Shown: positions 31,175 through 40,114 of the stretch, piece after piece
Position numbering within the stretch: the stretch's first letter is position 1
Layout: the number at the start of each line of letters is the position of its first letter
Source: Lentisphaeria bacterium
GTDB lineage: Bacteria; Verrucomicrobiota; Lentisphaeria; Victivallales; UBA1829
Direction: 5' to 3'
NCBI GenBank assembly: GCA_017503375.1
Contig: JAFVTF010000082.1
Location: 1-64,000, forward strand
Length of the DNA stretch: 64,000 nt
Notes under the pieces: model-generated
Told to the model about the DNA's origin: nothing
The model's database searches: none
Seen by the model: the letters and a program-made list of their open reading frames with translations, nothing else
Program-made: the position numbers and the translations under genes

Positions 31175-32134
31175 TCAGCAGCTTTCCCGGCGGATGAATT
31201 TTGTGGAGAATTCTTTTTTTATTGCCTGTGCAGGTTTTTCTTCAATGATGGAAAGAATTGCTTTGTTCAACTCTTCTGTCGGGTGGGCAACTGTACTGAG
31301 CGATGGATAAATGATTTGTCCGGAAATATCATCATCAAAACCGATGACAGCGATCTGTTCCGGGATTCGGATTCCGTGCTGAGCGGTATAATTCAGGAAC
31401 CCCAATGCCATTTTGTCTGTGTCAAAGAAAACTGCATCGGCTCCGGATTGCATGATCTGATCTCCAAGCAGTTTTCCGTTTTCAAACGTTCCCGTTTTTT
31501 CCAATCTCAAAAGTTCCGGACGCATCTGTTCCGGCGTTTCCGAAAACGCCTGCTGAAGTCCGGTTTCACGGGATTGCAGACAGCCGCAGCGGAGGATCCG
31601 TTTTTTTCCCGTTCTGATCAGTACGGAGATGGCATCTCTGATTCCTGTTGCCCGGTCAATGGAAAGATGATGTCCGGGAAAATGCTTTTCCTGATCCACA
31701 TAAATCGGCATCATGGAGTGCTGTTCCAGAAGTTCCGGAAGTTCATCGGAAATCTCAACATCAAAGAGCGAGACAACGACAATATCGACCAGTCCGGACC
31801 AGTCGGAAAAGATCTTGTTCAGCTGTTTACCGGAACCGTCGCAGCAAGCTATGACGGGATAATATCCCCGGGATTCCAGCCGGGCCTCCAGATCCTGCAG
31901 TTTCTGGCGGAAAATTTCATAAGGCGCATCGGAACAGAGGATTCCCACGAATCTGGAACGGTTGAGCCGCAGATTCCGTGCAGCCATATTCGGAACATAA
32001 TGGTGCCGTTTGGCAAGAGAGAGAATCTGTTTCCGTTTCTCTTCCTGCACGTGCGCCTGATTTTTCAAAACACGGCTGACTGTCCGGATGGAAACTCCGG
32101 ACAGTTCTGCCAGCTGTTTCAGGGTGATCGCCAT
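31175..32134 (-). CDS. LacI-family regulator of the uronate operon
   Basis: A 319-residue LacI-type repressor. The helix-turn-helix is ITLKQLAELSGVSIRTVSRV (residues 3-22), with the hinge helix region MAARNLRLNRS. A sugar-binding core follows (VGILCSDAPYEIF; IAVIGFDDDISGQIIYPSLS). It starts 2 bases after the uxaA stop, so it is the third gene of uxaB-uxaA-lacI. By position it should control this operon, and a central-CG palindrome in the uxaB promoter (35119-35132) is a fitting target. The inducer is likely a galacturonate-pathway sugar acid, an inference from context. Confidence 0.85.
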   Translation of the reverse strand: MAITLKQLAELSGVSIRTVSRVLKNQAHVQEEKRKQILSLAKRHHYVPNMAARNLRLNRSRFVGILCSDAPYEIFRQKLQDLEARLESRGYYPVIACCDGSGKQLNKIFSDWSGLVDIVVVSLFDVEISDELPELLEQHSMMPIYVDQEKHFPGHHLSIDRATGIRDAISVLIRTGKKRILRCGCLQSRETGLQQAFSETPEQMRPELLRLEKTGTFENGKLLGDQIMQSGADAVFFDTDKMALGFLNYTAQHGIRIPEQIAVIGFDDDISGQIIYPSLSTVAHPTEELNKAILSIIEEKPAQAIKKEFSTKFIRRESC

Positions 32135-32136
32135 AA

Positions 32137-33615
32137 TTAAAGGGTGACTCCATCCTTGAAAATCGCGATTTCTTCGTAATGATAAACCTCATTCCGGGCA
32201 GGAGTGCCGTTGGCAGTTTCCAGAACAAGATTGAAAAATTCTTCTTCCAGCGCATTCTGATCTGCGCCGTCTTCAATGAGACGTCCTGCATTGAAGTCGA
32301 TCCAGTGTCCTTTCCGGGTTGCCAGATCGGAGTTTGAGGCGATTTTCAGGGTGGGAACGACGCCGCCGAACGGAGTTCCGCGTCCGGTCGTAAACAGAAC
32401 GATGTGCGCTCCTGCAGCTGTGAGCAGAGTAGTCGCGACCATATCGTTTCCGGGACCGCTCAAGAGGTTCAATCCCTGTTTTTCCACGCGACCGCCCATT
32501 TCCAGAACATCAACGACCTGCGCCGTTCCGGCTTTCTGTGTACAGCCCATGGATTTATCTTCCAGAGTAGAGATACCGCCATCTTTGTTTCCGGGAGAGG
32601 GATTTTCATAAATCGTCTGTTTGTAGCGCATGAAATATTCTTTGAAACCGTTGATCATATCCACACATTTATCGAAAATGGACCGTGTGGCGCAGCGGTT
32701 CATGAGAATGGTTTCCGCACCGAACATTTCGGGAACTTCGGAAAGAATAGTTGTTCCTCCGCAAGCGGAAAGACGGTCAGAGAATGTACCGACAAGTGCG
32801 TTTGCCGTGATTCCGGAAAGTCCATCGGAACCGCCGCATTTCAAACCGATGACCAGTTCGTTGACAGGGATCGGTTCCCGTTTGTCATCTTTTGCGATTT
32901 CCGCCAGTTCTTTCAGGATTTTCATTCCTTCGGTGAACTCATCGACACCATCCTGAGCAATGAGAAAACGGATCCGTTCTTTGTCATAATCGCCCAGTTC
33001 CTCTTTAAACTGTTCCGCGGTATTGTTTTCACAGCCGAGACCGACGACCAGGACAGCTCCTGCGTTGGGGTGATGAACAAAATCAGCCAGCAGGAGCCGG
33101 GTCAGTTCATGGTCTTTTCCAAGCTGGGAGCATCCGTAAGGATGTGTCAATGCCATTGCCCGGTCAAGAGTTCCCTGCGGCAGCAGAGTCCGGTTGACTT
33201 CATCTGCCAGATTCTGAGCAAGACGGTTCACGCAGCCGACAGTAGGTACGATCCAGAGATGGTTGCGGATTCCGACTTTTCCATCTTTTCTGCGGAACCC
33301 CTGAAAGAACAATTCCTTTTCCGGGGCAGGGCGGGCTTGGAGGTCTTCTTTTTCATACTGATAATCCAGAATCCCGGAAAGGCGGGTTTTCATGTTATGA
33401 GTATGTACTTTTTCTCCGGGGTGAATATCCTGTTTTGCGCTGCCGATGGGCATACCGTATTTCAGAATATTTTCGCCTGCTTTGATCTCTCTCAATGCGA
33501 ATTTATGACCTCTTCCGACAGCTTCTTTCAACTGGACGATTGCGTTTTCTCCTGCTTCCAGATGTTCCAGAGCAACAGCCACGTTGTCAGACGGATGGAT
33601 CTTGATGAATTTCAT
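32137..33615 (-). CDS. uxaA: Altronate dehydratase
   Basis: A 492-residue enzyme that dehydrates D-altronate to 2-keto-3-deoxy-D-gluconate in galacturonate breakdown. The N-terminal SAF domain (about 1-85) begins KFIKIHPSDNVAVALEHLEA and contains GHKFALREI. The large GD_AH domain follows with FQGFRRKDGKVGIRNHLWIV, HPYGCSQLGKDHELT and LKCGGSDGLSGITAN, all typical of UxaA/GarD enzymes, which need an iron or other divalent ion. The length is normal. It follows uxaB by 10 bases and precedes lacI by 2 bases. The isomerase (uxaC) and KDG kinase/aldolase genes are not in this window. Confidence 0.93.
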   Translation of the reverse strand: MKFIKIHPSDNVAVALEHLEAGENAIVQLKEAVGRGHKFALREIKAGENILKYGMPIGSAKQDIHPGEKVHTHNMKTRLSGILDYQYEKEDLQARPAPEKELFFQGFRRKDGKVGIRNHLWIVPTVGCVNRLAQNLADEVNRTLLPQGTLDRAMALTHPYGCSQLGKDHELTRLLLADFVHHPNAGAVLVVGLGCENNTAEQFKEELGDYDKERIRFLIAQDGVDEFTEGMKILKELAEIAKDDKREPIPVNELVIGLKCGGSDGLSGITANALVGTFSDRLSACGGTTILSEVPEMFGAETILMNRCATRSIFDKCVDMINGFKEYFMRYKQTIYENPSPGNKDGGISTLEDKSMGCTQKAGTAQVVDVLEMGGRVEKQGLNLLSGPGNDMVATTLLTAAGAHIVLFTTGRGTPFGGVVPTLKIASNSDLATRKGHWIDFNAGRLIEDGADQNALEEEFFNLVLETANGTPARNEVYHYEEIAIFKDGVTL

Positions 33616-33625
33616 ATTTCCTCCC

Positions 33626-35065
33626 TCAGAGAACGCTTTCTGCTGCTGTGCGGATTCCTTTTTCGCGGATCATGACGAATTTTTCAGTGACAAATTCAGT
33701 CATGCCGGGGATGGTGTTGAGGTCCATTTCCCAGAAAGAGGTGTTTGCAAGGATCGCTTTGATTGCATCAGCGGGAGCTGTTTCCAGCTGCGGAGTGAGC
33801 TTTGCAAAGAATTCCAGGATGTCCGGAGAATCGGAAACCGGATAGGTGCCGTGTTCACAGGTTCCTTCCGCTTTGTCATTCTGCATGTAGAAGCGGATGA
33901 GAGCTGCAAGAGAAAATGCCAGACACTGCGGGAGTTTTGCATTGAGTTTGACATAATCCAGCAGACTGGGCAGAACACGGACTTTCCATTTTGAAACGGA
34001 GTTCAGAGAGATGGAAAGCAGACGGTGCATTGCAAAGGGGTTTTCAAAGCGTTCCACGACGGAATCAGCAAAGAATGTTTTTTCTTCATCAGGCAGATCA
34101 ACGGTACAGTAGATTTCATCCTTGACAGATTTGCGGACCAGTTTTCCGAAAACAGGATTCTTCATCATTTCATCCACATAAGTCAAGCCGCCGAGACTTG
34201 CAGCGAGAACATTCCCTGTGTGAGCACCATTGAGGAAACGGACTTTTCTTGTACGGTAGGGTGTCTGATTATCGGTGATGACCACATTGAGTCCGGCAGC
34301 CTGCAGAGGCAGTTCTTCTTCAATGGATTTGGGACCTTCGATGACAAAGAAATGGAAGATTTCGCCGCAGTCGATGAGTTTATCTTCATAACCGAATTCC
34401 TTTTCCATTTCGGCGGCTTCGTTCCGGGGATATCCTGCAACGATCCGGTCAACCAGTGTGTTGAAGAAGATGTTTTCTGTATTGACCCAGTTCTTGAATG
34501 CTTCCGGAAGATTCCAGAGATCAGCATACTTGAGAATACATTCTTTCAGTTTAGCACCGTTTTTGTCGATGAGTTCGCAGGGCAGGAAGTTCAAGCCTTT
34601 TTCACCGGCGGTGAACCGTTCATAAAGAAGACTTGTTACTTTTGCGGGATAAGTATTCTGGCACTGTCCGGGGGTGAAGGGTTCTTCCTTGAACTCGATT
34701 CCAGCTTCGGTTGTATTGGAGAAGACAAAACGGACATCTTTTCCGCAGAAAGCACGGACTGTTTCCAGCCACTGATGATAGGGATTCAAACAGCCTTTGA
34801 CAGATTCGATGATCTCTTTGTTTTCTACAATTTTACCGTTTTCGACACCGCGGAGGATCAGGGTATAAAGCCCTTCCTGAGCATTGATCATCTCGCTCAT
34901 TCCCTGTTCGAGAGGCTGAACGATCTGGACCATACCATTGAATTTTCCCTGTTTGTTCATGGTGTGGATCATCCAGTCAATGAAAGCACGGAGGAAGTTT
35001 CCTTCGCCGAACTGAATGACTTTTACGGGCATGTTGACGGGTTCTGTTCTTTTGAGCAGGCTCAT
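33626..35065 (-). CDS. uxaB: Tagaturonate reductase (altronate oxidoreductase)
   Basis: A 479-residue NAD-dependent polyol dehydrogenase-family enzyme that converts D-tagaturonate to D-altronate. The Rossmann start is VKVIQFGEGNFLRAFIDWMI. The family's catalytic region is RTRKVRFLNGAHTGNV (about residues 268-283), in which a Lys acts as the catalytic base in long-chain mannitol dehydrogenases. A weak AAAGGA site lies upstream of the ATG. First gene of the operon uxaB-uxaA-lacI. Together they take galacturonate (after the isomerase step) to 2-keto-3-deoxygluconate, so the host can live on pectin-like polymers. Confidence 0.92.
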   Translation of the reverse strand: MSLLKRTEPVNMPVKVIQFGEGNFLRAFIDWMIHTMNKQGKFNGMVQIVQPLEQGMSEMINAQEGLYTLILRGVENGKIVENKEIIESVKGCLNPYHQWLETVRAFCGKDVRFVFSNTTEAGIEFKEEPFTPGQCQNTYPAKVTSLLYERFTAGEKGLNFLPCELIDKNGAKLKECILKYADLWNLPEAFKNWVNTENIFFNTLVDRIVAGYPRNEAAEMEKEFGYEDKLIDCGEIFHFFVIEGPKSIEEELPLQAAGLNVVITDNQTPYRTRKVRFLNGAHTGNVLAASLGGLTYVDEMMKNPVFGKLVRKSVKDEIYCTVDLPDEEKTFFADSVVERFENPFAMHRLLSISLNSVSKWKVRVLPSLLDYVKLNAKLPQCLAFSLAALIRFYMQNDKAEGTCEHGTYPVSDSPDILEFFAKLTPQLETAPADAIKAILANTSFWEMDLNTIPGMTEFVTEKFVMIREKGIRTAAESVL

Positions 35066-35110
35066 GGGAATATCCTTTCTATTATTGTAAATTTTTGATC
35101 AGGTTTGTTT

Positions 35111-35139
35111 ACTATACTTGCCATCGTTGGCATTTTCAA
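35111..35139 (-). promoter_or_regulatory. uxaB promoter with LacI-type operator in the spacer
   Basis: On the minus strand TTGAAA (35134-35139) and TATAGT (35111-35116) are 17 bases apart. Within the spacer lies TGCCATCGTTGGCA (35119-35132), a palindrome with one central mismatch pair and the central CG that LacI-family repressors favour. A bound repressor would block RNA polymerase directly. Confidence 0.7.
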
Positions 35140-35179
35140 GAGACAATACAATCTTTTTTCGGAATTTTATATTCGATGC

Positions 35180-35340
35180 AATTTCAAAAGTCTTCAAAAA
35201 TGTCTGAAAATTCTTGCCGTGATCTGAAAATGGAGCGTTTTCGGTGGTTACTCTTTGAGTAGCCACACTCAAACTACCATTTCCATCCCATCAGCAATCT
35301 CTTTTCAGCCAAATTTTGCCGGACTTTTGAAATTACCTCT
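35180..35340. repeat. MITE-like element, family II, copy B (intact ends)
   Basis: A 161-base element with perfect 13-base inverted ends AATTTCAAAAGTC (35180-35192) and GACTTTTGAAATT (35322-35334). It aligns with 12986-13144 throughout. Inside, GTGGTTACTC and GAGTAGCCAC form a hairpin. It lies between the uxa promoter and the stop of the glycosyltransferase gene, 3 bases from that stop. Confidence 0.85.
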
Positions 35341-35342
35341 AT

Positions 35343-36302
35343 TCATTCGAGAATTTCCAGAATTTGTTTTGCTCTGTGAAAATGGGTATGTTCTGCAAGA
35401 CAACGTTTTCTTCCGGCTTTGCCGACTTTTTTCGCAAGTTCCGTATCTTTCAGAATACGGGGGACAAGCTCGGAAAGTTCTTCCTTTGTTTTGAAGGTGA
35501 AAACTTCTTTGCCTTCTTCAAAGGCTTCCGGAAATTCTTCCACCCATTCTGCACAGAGACAGCTCCCGGTAGAGGGAATTGCAAAACATTGAAGGCTGAG
35601 GATTGTCTGAAACTGGTCCAGCGGCTCCTGAAGAATATTGATCATTGTGCGGGAATCCCGGTAAACGCCAACCAGTTCAGTTCCTTCAATATTATTTTTC
35701 TCCCGGCAGAGCGGTGCAAGATCTGTTTTTTTCCAACGGTCTCCGTAAAGGGCAAGATCACAATTCAGTACGGAGCAGTATTCCACCCGGCGGGCTGTTG
35801 CTCTGCCGATGTAGGAACATTCCGCATCGTACCGTTTTTCGCCTCCGTTTTCCGGGGAATAATAATCAGTATTGACTCCATGAGGAACGTAAAACACAGA
35901 TTCTCCTTTTTTTTTCAATTCCCGTTCAATATATCTGGAAACTGTGAGGAAAATCCCGTTCCGGCTGTATTGATAATAGTCTTCCACATTTTTTCTGCGG
36001 GGACCGTCATAGTCATGAAAGACGGGAATTCCGTTCCAGTAACTTTTCATTCTTGCGAGATCGAATTTACAGCTTCCGGCGAAGGAACAGACATCCGGTT
36101 TTACTTTTTTTACGAGTTTTTCCAACACTCTCTGGCGGTATTCCTCTTCCCATTTTTCCGGCAGGGAGAATCCAAAGAACCGTTCCATATTGTGATAATC
36201 AGCCGGAATTACTTCGCAGCCTGCCTGCTGAAATCCGGCGGTGATATGTTCCAGATGAAGTTTCATCCATGAACTGTAATTTCCTATCATTAAAACTTTC
36301 AT
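35343..36302 (-). CDS. CgeB/YkvP-like glycosyltransferase
   Basis: The preferred start at 36302 begins MKVLMIGNYSSWMKLHLEHI; the frame is open to 36353. The 319-residue protein has a GT-B-like first half and a C-terminal domain with SYIGRATARRVEYCSV, GVYRDSRTMINI and PSTGSCLCAEWVEEFPEAFEEGKEVFTF. This is the layout of spore-type CgeB/YkvP glycosyltransferases and other DUF3880-linked enzymes that modify surface polymers. A C-terminal VGKAGRKRCLAEHTHFHRA helix ends the family. A family II element lies directly after the stop. It has no close operon partner. The acceptor is unknown. Confidence 0.75.
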   Translation of the reverse strand: MKVLMIGNYSSWMKLHLEHITAGFQQAGCEVIPADYHNMERFFGFSLPEKWEEEYRQRVLEKLVKKVKPDVCSFAGSCKFDLARMKSYWNGIPVFHDYDGPRRKNVEDYYQYSRNGIFLTVSRYIERELKKKGESVFYVPHGVNTDYYSPENGGEKRYDAECSYIGRATARRVEYCSVLNCDLALYGDRWKKTDLAPLCREKNNIEGTELVGVYRDSRTMINILQEPLDQFQTILSLQCFAIPSTGSCLCAEWVEEFPEAFEEGKEVFTFKTKEELSELVPRILKDTELAKKVGKAGRKRCLAEHTHFHRAKQILEILE

Positions 36303-36504
36303 ATTGCCAGTATATCCCCTGTTTTTTTTGTCAATCAGCGGAAACTCTAGCATATCATAGAGTATTTGTCAAGTTTATTTTTATAATTTTTCCGGGAGTT
36401 GCAGGAAAAAAGCCGGATATGAAAAAAAATACTTTTCCGTGAACTTAACTTCTGTATGTTTGTTTAATTTTTAACAAAGTAACTCAAAAAATATGAAAAA
36501 TAGA

Positions 36505-36532
36505 TTGAAAAAGTAAAATGACGGTGTATATT
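36505..36532 (+). promoter_or_regulatory. Promoter of the hyp-ech gene cluster
   Basis: TTGAAA (36505-36510) and TATATT (36527-36532), 16-base spacer. The leader to hypC (36698) is about 160 bases. It contains a 42-codon open frame starting at 36541 that has no ribosome site and is probably not coding. The rest of 36303-36504 is AT-rich and shows no gene. Confidence 0.65.
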
Positions 36533-36697
36533 ACGAACCGATGGCAGGGATATGTATTTTCCATGAACAGTTGAAATATCCCTGGCTGGGAGAGATTACA
36601 GAACTTTTGCAGGAACGTTCATGCGTTTCTTTAAGGATACAGAGATTATGCGTATGCTTTCAGAAATAAGAGGCATTTCAGCGGGGAGGGGGAACTT

Positions 36698-36925
36698 ATG
36701 TGTGTTGCCCTGCCGATGAAAATCGTTTCTTTTGAAGATAAAACTCATTGTACCGTGTCCTTTTCCGGTATCGAAAGCAAAATCAATATCCGTCTGCTCC
36801 CCGATTGTCAGATAGGGGATTATGTGCTTGTTCATGCCGGTCATGCTATCGAAAAAGTGAATCCTGCCGAGGCCGAAAACACGCTTGAGGTCTTCCGTCA
36901 ATTGGAAGAGGAGATGCGGAAATGA
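36698..36925 (+). CDS. hypC: Hydrogenase maturation factor HypC
   Basis: A 75-residue HypC/HupF chaperone. It starts MCVALPMKIVSFEDKTHCTV, and the invariant Cys2, which contacts the hydrogenase precursor and HypD, is present. The protein passes the Fe(CN)2CO unit to the large subunit. A GGGAGGGGG site lies 6 bases upstream. It overlaps hypD by 4 bases (ATGA). It is the first of five maturation genes that run straight into the Ech hydrogenase genes. Confidence 0.93.
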   Translation: MCVALPMKIVSFEDKTHCTVSFSGIESKINIRLLPDCQIGDYVLVHAGHAIEKVNPAEAENTLEVFRQLEEEMRK

Positions 36926-37974
36926 GTTCAAAACAGGAAATGGTGCAGCATGTTTTCTGTGGACTGGCTGATAAAATCGGCAGACCGGTCCGCCTTATGG
37001 AGGTTTGCGGGAGTCACAGTTTTGCGATTGCCAAAGCTGGAATCCGCAACCTTCTTCCGCCGTCTGTTCAACTGTTATCCGGTCCCGGCTGTCCGGTTTG
37101 TGTTTCCGGAGAAGATTTCATTTCCCGTTCGATCAGATTGGTACGCAGCGGTATCCGCGTGGCGGTTTTCGGTGATTTGATGCGGATTCCTTCTCCTCTT
37201 GGTACTCTGGGTGCAGAGAAAGGTTTGATCGTAATTTATTCTCCGGAGGAAGTGCTGGATTATGCAGAATCCCATCCGGAAGAACAGGTTGTCTTTTCAG
37301 CTGTCGGATTTGAGCCGACAGTTTCCGCCGCCGCAGTTGTTCTGGAAACTGCCCGAAAGAAAAATCTGAAGAATTTTTCCATGCTTTGCGATTTCAAAAA
37401 TGTACGTCCGGTTCTGGATTTGCTTTGTGCCGATCAAGAAACTGCATTGGATGGTTTTTTACTGCCCGGTCATGTTGCAGCTGTGACCGGGTCTGATCTT
37501 TTTAAAGGTTTGCCGGTTCCGGGGGTGGTTTCCGGTTTTTCTCCGGAAAATATTCTTTCTTCCATTGCCTTGCTGCTGAATGAAATTGCTGCCGGCAGAA
37601 ACAGTATTCTCAATAATTATCCCTCTGCTGTTGTTCCTGAAGGGAATCCGGAAGGGTTGAAGATGATAAAATCCGTGTTTGAACCGGCGGATGGAGAATG
37701 GCGCGGAATCGGATTGGTTGTCGGCGGAAATTGGAAGATTGGCAGTGCGTACGGCGGATTTGATGCGATGGAACGGTTTTCTGTTTTGCAGGAACCCCTT
37801 CCTCCGCATCAGGACCGCGGCTGCCGCTGCGGAGAGGTTCTGAAAGGCCGAATCATGCCGGATGAGTGTCCATTGTTTGGAAAAATCTGTACATCGGAGC
37901 ATCCCGTCGGAGCGTGTATGGTGAGTGAAGAAGGTGCCTGTGCAGCACTCTGGCATAACAGGGAGGCTGTCTGA
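36922..37974 (+). CDS. hypD: Hydrogenase maturation protein HypD
   Basis: A 350-residue scaffold where the Fe(CN)2CO group of [NiFe] hydrogenase is assembled together with HypC. Conserved motifs are LMEVCGSHSFAIAKAGI, LLSGPGCPVCVSGEDFI and the C-terminal Cys-rich [4Fe-4S] region (GCRCGEVLKGRIMPDECPLF). Length is typical. It overlaps hypC by 4 bases and shares its last base with the start of hypE, showing strict translational coupling in the operon. Confidence 0.95.
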   Translation: MSSKQEMVQHVFCGLADKIGRPVRLMEVCGSHSFAIAKAGIRNLLPPSVQLLSGPGCPVCVSGEDFISRSIRLVRSGIRVAVFGDLMRIPSPLGTLGAEKGLIVIYSPEEVLDYAESHPEEQVVFSAVGFEPTVSAAAVVLETARKKNLKNFSMLCDFKNVRPVLDLLCADQETALDGFLLPGHVAAVTGSDLFKGLPVPGVVSGFSPENILSSIALLLNEIAAGRNSILNNYPSAVVPEGNPEGLKMIKSVFEPADGEWRGIGLVVGGNWKIGSAYGGFDAMERFSVLQEPLPPHQDRGCRCGEVLKGRIMPDECPLFGKICTSEHPVGACMVSEEGACAALWHNREAV

Positions 37975-38972
37975 TGGAACTTCCGGAAAAGATTATGTTA
38001 TCCCAGGGCGGCGGCGGAACGGCTTCAGCGGCATTGATTGAGGCCGAGATCGTTTCCCGGTTTGCCCGGAGCGGAGTGCTTGCCGGATTGCCCGATGCGG
38101 CATCTCTGCCGGAAGGCGTCATTTTTTCAACCGACAGTTTTGTGGTTACTCCCCGGTTTTTCCCCGGAGGAAACGTTGGAAAACTGGCTGTCTGCGGAAC
38201 GGTGAACGATATTCTTGTCAGCGGCGGAATTCCGAAATATCTTTCTCTTGCAATGGTCTTGGAAGAGGGCTTTTCCCGGAAAGAATTGGGGGAAATCCTG
38301 GATTCCGTCAAAGAAATGGCTGATGCGGAAGGTGTTCAGATTGCAACAGGAGATACCAAAGTAGTTCCAGCGGGGGCTGTGGACGGAATTTTTCTGAATA
38401 CCGCCGGAATTGGATTCTGCCGTCATGGAATCAGACTTGGCAGGGAATACCTGTCAGCCGGAGATAAAATCATTGTGAGCGGCGGGATTGGAGATCACGG
38501 AATGGCGGTTCTTTCTGCCCGTCATGGAATCAATGGCGTGGAAAGTGATTGCGGATCCTTGCGGAAGTTTGCTGATGAGGCGTTCCGGATCGGGGGACAG
38601 GGGATTAAACTGATGAGAGATCCCACCCGCGGCGGAACAGGTGCTGTTTTGACAGAACTGTTGAAGGGAACTCCGTTCGGTGCCGGATTGGAAGAAAGTG
38701 CGATTCCTGTTTCGGAAAAGACCCGGACTCTTTGCAGAATGACGGGGATTGATCCCTTGTTTGCTGCCTGTGAAGGAAGAATGATTGCGATTGTATCAGC
38801 TGAAGTTGCCGATGAAATCGTGGAGAGCTGGAAACAGCTTCCCGGCGGAGAATTGGCTGCTGTGATCGGAACGTTGAATACAAATGCGGAAGAGATCGTG
38901 CTCTGCGGAGAGTGGGGCGGAAAACGGAAACTGATTCTCCCGGCGGGAGATCCATTGCCGAGGATTTGTTGA
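37974..38972 (+). CDS. hypE: Hydrogenase maturation protein HypE
   Basis: A 332-residue PurM-like enzyme that dehydrates a thiocarboxamide on its C-terminal Cys to form the cyanide ligand. The start has IMLSQGGGGTASAAL. An ATP-binding Asp region (IFSTDSFVVTP), a GDTKVV segment and a RDPTRGGTG segment are visible. The C terminus is PLPRIC, the family's terminal Pro-Arg-Ile-Cys with the modified Cys last, so the active site is intact. It is one base in overlap with hypD and 1 base before hypA. HypF, which supplies the carbamoyl group, is not in the window. Confidence 0.95.
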   Translation: MELPEKIMLSQGGGGTASAALIEAEIVSRFARSGVLAGLPDAASLPEGVIFSTDSFVVTPRFFPGGNVGKLAVCGTVNDILVSGGIPKYLSLAMVLEEGFSRKELGEILDSVKEMADAEGVQIATGDTKVVPAGAVDGIFLNTAGIGFCRHGIRLGREYLSAGDKIIVSGGIGDHGMAVLSARHGINGVESDCGSLRKFADEAFRIGGQGIKLMRDPTRGGTGAVLTELLKGTPFGAGLEESAIPVSEKTRTLCRMTGIDPLFAACEGRMIAIVSAEVADEIVESWKQLPGGELAAVIGTLNTNAEEIVLCGEWGGKRKLILPAGDPLPRIC

Positions 38973-38973
38973 A

Positions 38974-39324
38974 ATGCATGAATTGGAAATCGCACAATCA
39001 CTGCTGAGAACGATCAGCGACTGGCGGGATCAGAACGGAGCTCCGAAGGTTCTTTCTGCCCGGATAGAAATGGGGCTTTTAAGCGGGGTCGATCCGGATG
39101 CCATGCAGTATGCCTGGGAGGCCGCCTGTGAATTTGCCTGCGGCGGTCAGATGAAAGACTGTAAATTGCTGGTGGATCATCTTCCGTTAAAATATGAATG
39201 TCCCGGCTGCGGCAGGGAATTTGAGTCTGAAACATTGATTTCAGCTTGTACTTTTTGCGGACGGGAATATCCCCGCCGCAAAGGTGGGAGAGAGCTGAAT
39301 TTGAAAAGTATAGAGGTGGAATAA
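38974..39324 (+). CDS. hypA: Hydrogenase nickel insertion protein HypA
   Basis: A 116-residue HypA protein. It starts MHELEIAQSLL; the His2 that binds nickel is present. A zinc site of two CxxC pairs follows (YECPGCGREF and CTFCGREYP). It delivers nickel to the hydrogenase large subunit together with HypB. It is translationally coupled to hypB, whose ATG begins on the last base of its TAA stop (TAATG). Confidence 0.93.
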   Translation: MHELEIAQSLLRTISDWRDQNGAPKVLSARIEMGLLSGVDPDAMQYAWEAACEFACGGQMKDCKLLVDHLPLKYECPGCGREFESETLISACTFCGREYPRRKGGRELNLKSIEVE

Positions 39325-40088
39325 TGTGTAAAGATTGCGGCTGCGGCGAACATCATCACCATGGACATGGTGAAGGCGTTCATGCCCATACGGGAGCAGA
39401 CGGGAAGGTTTATTACCATTCCCATGAGCCTGCTGCCCGTGAAGTTCCTCTGGAACAGGCGATTTTAGCGAAAAATGATAATACAGCGGAGCTGAACCGT
39501 GCATTTTTGAGAGGGCGCGGGACCCGGACCTTCAATCTGATATCGTCCCCCGGCTCTGGAAAAACAACATTGCTGACAAAGACATTGGAACATTTGAAGG
39601 CCGCCGGGATTCCGACAGCTGTCATCGTTGGAGATCAGTATGGTGAAATAGATGCGGACCGGATGCGCAGTACCGGCGTTCCTGTGACCCAGGTTCAGGT
39701 TCATGACAGCTGTCATTTGACGGCACAGCAGATTTCTGCGGTATTGGAGACCGCAGTACCTGCCGGAACAAAAATTCTTTTTATTGAAAATGTCGGAAAT
39801 CTTGTTTGCCCTGTTGCATTTGATCTTGGCGAAGATGAGAAGATTGCATTGCTTTCCACGCCGGAAGGGGAAGAGAAACCGTTGAAATATCCCGGTTTGT
39901 TTACAGCGGCGAAACTTGTCTTGCTGACGAAGATGGATATTGCCGACGCGCTCGGCTGGAATAAGGCGCTGTGTATCCGGAATATCCGTACCACGAATCC
40001 GGAGGCGGAGATCCTGGAAGTTTCTTCCAAAACGGAAACCGGTTTTGAAGCCTGGATGGAATATCTGAAACATTCTGTTAAACAATAA
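39324..40088 (+). CDS. hypB: Hydrogenase nickel incorporation GTPase HypB
   Basis: The frame is open from 39246, but the start at 39324 is fixed by the TAATG overlap with hypA and by the typical N terminus MCKDCGCGEHHHHGHGEG, a Cys/His nickel-binding segment. The P-loop is LISSPGSGKTTLL (about residues 71-83). The nucleotide-base motif is LLTKMDIAD. It has 254 residues. It uses GTP hydrolysis to load nickel with HypA. A His-rich patch follows the CxxCGC motif, so nickel storage is also likely. The Ech membrane subunit starts 26 bases downstream. Confidence 0.94.
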   Translation: MCKDCGCGEHHHHGHGEGVHAHTGADGKVYYHSHEPAAREVPLEQAILAKNDNTAELNRAFLRGRGTRTFNLISSPGSGKTTLLTKTLEHLKAAGIPTAVIVGDQYGEIDADRMRSTGVPVTQVQVHDSCHLTAQQISAVLETAVPAGTKILFIENVGNLVCPVAFDLGEDEKIALLSTPEGEEKPLKYPGLFTAAKLVLLTKMDIADALGWNKALCIRNIRTTNPEAEILEVSSKTETGFEAWMEYLKHSVKQ

Positions 40089-40114
40089 CAAATAATAACA
40101 AAAGGAAGGGAAAG

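Noticed and set aside
36541-36669. 42-codon frame before hypC
   Set aside because: No ribosome site and no similarity to a hydrogenase gene that I recognise; it overlaps the expected untranslated leader.
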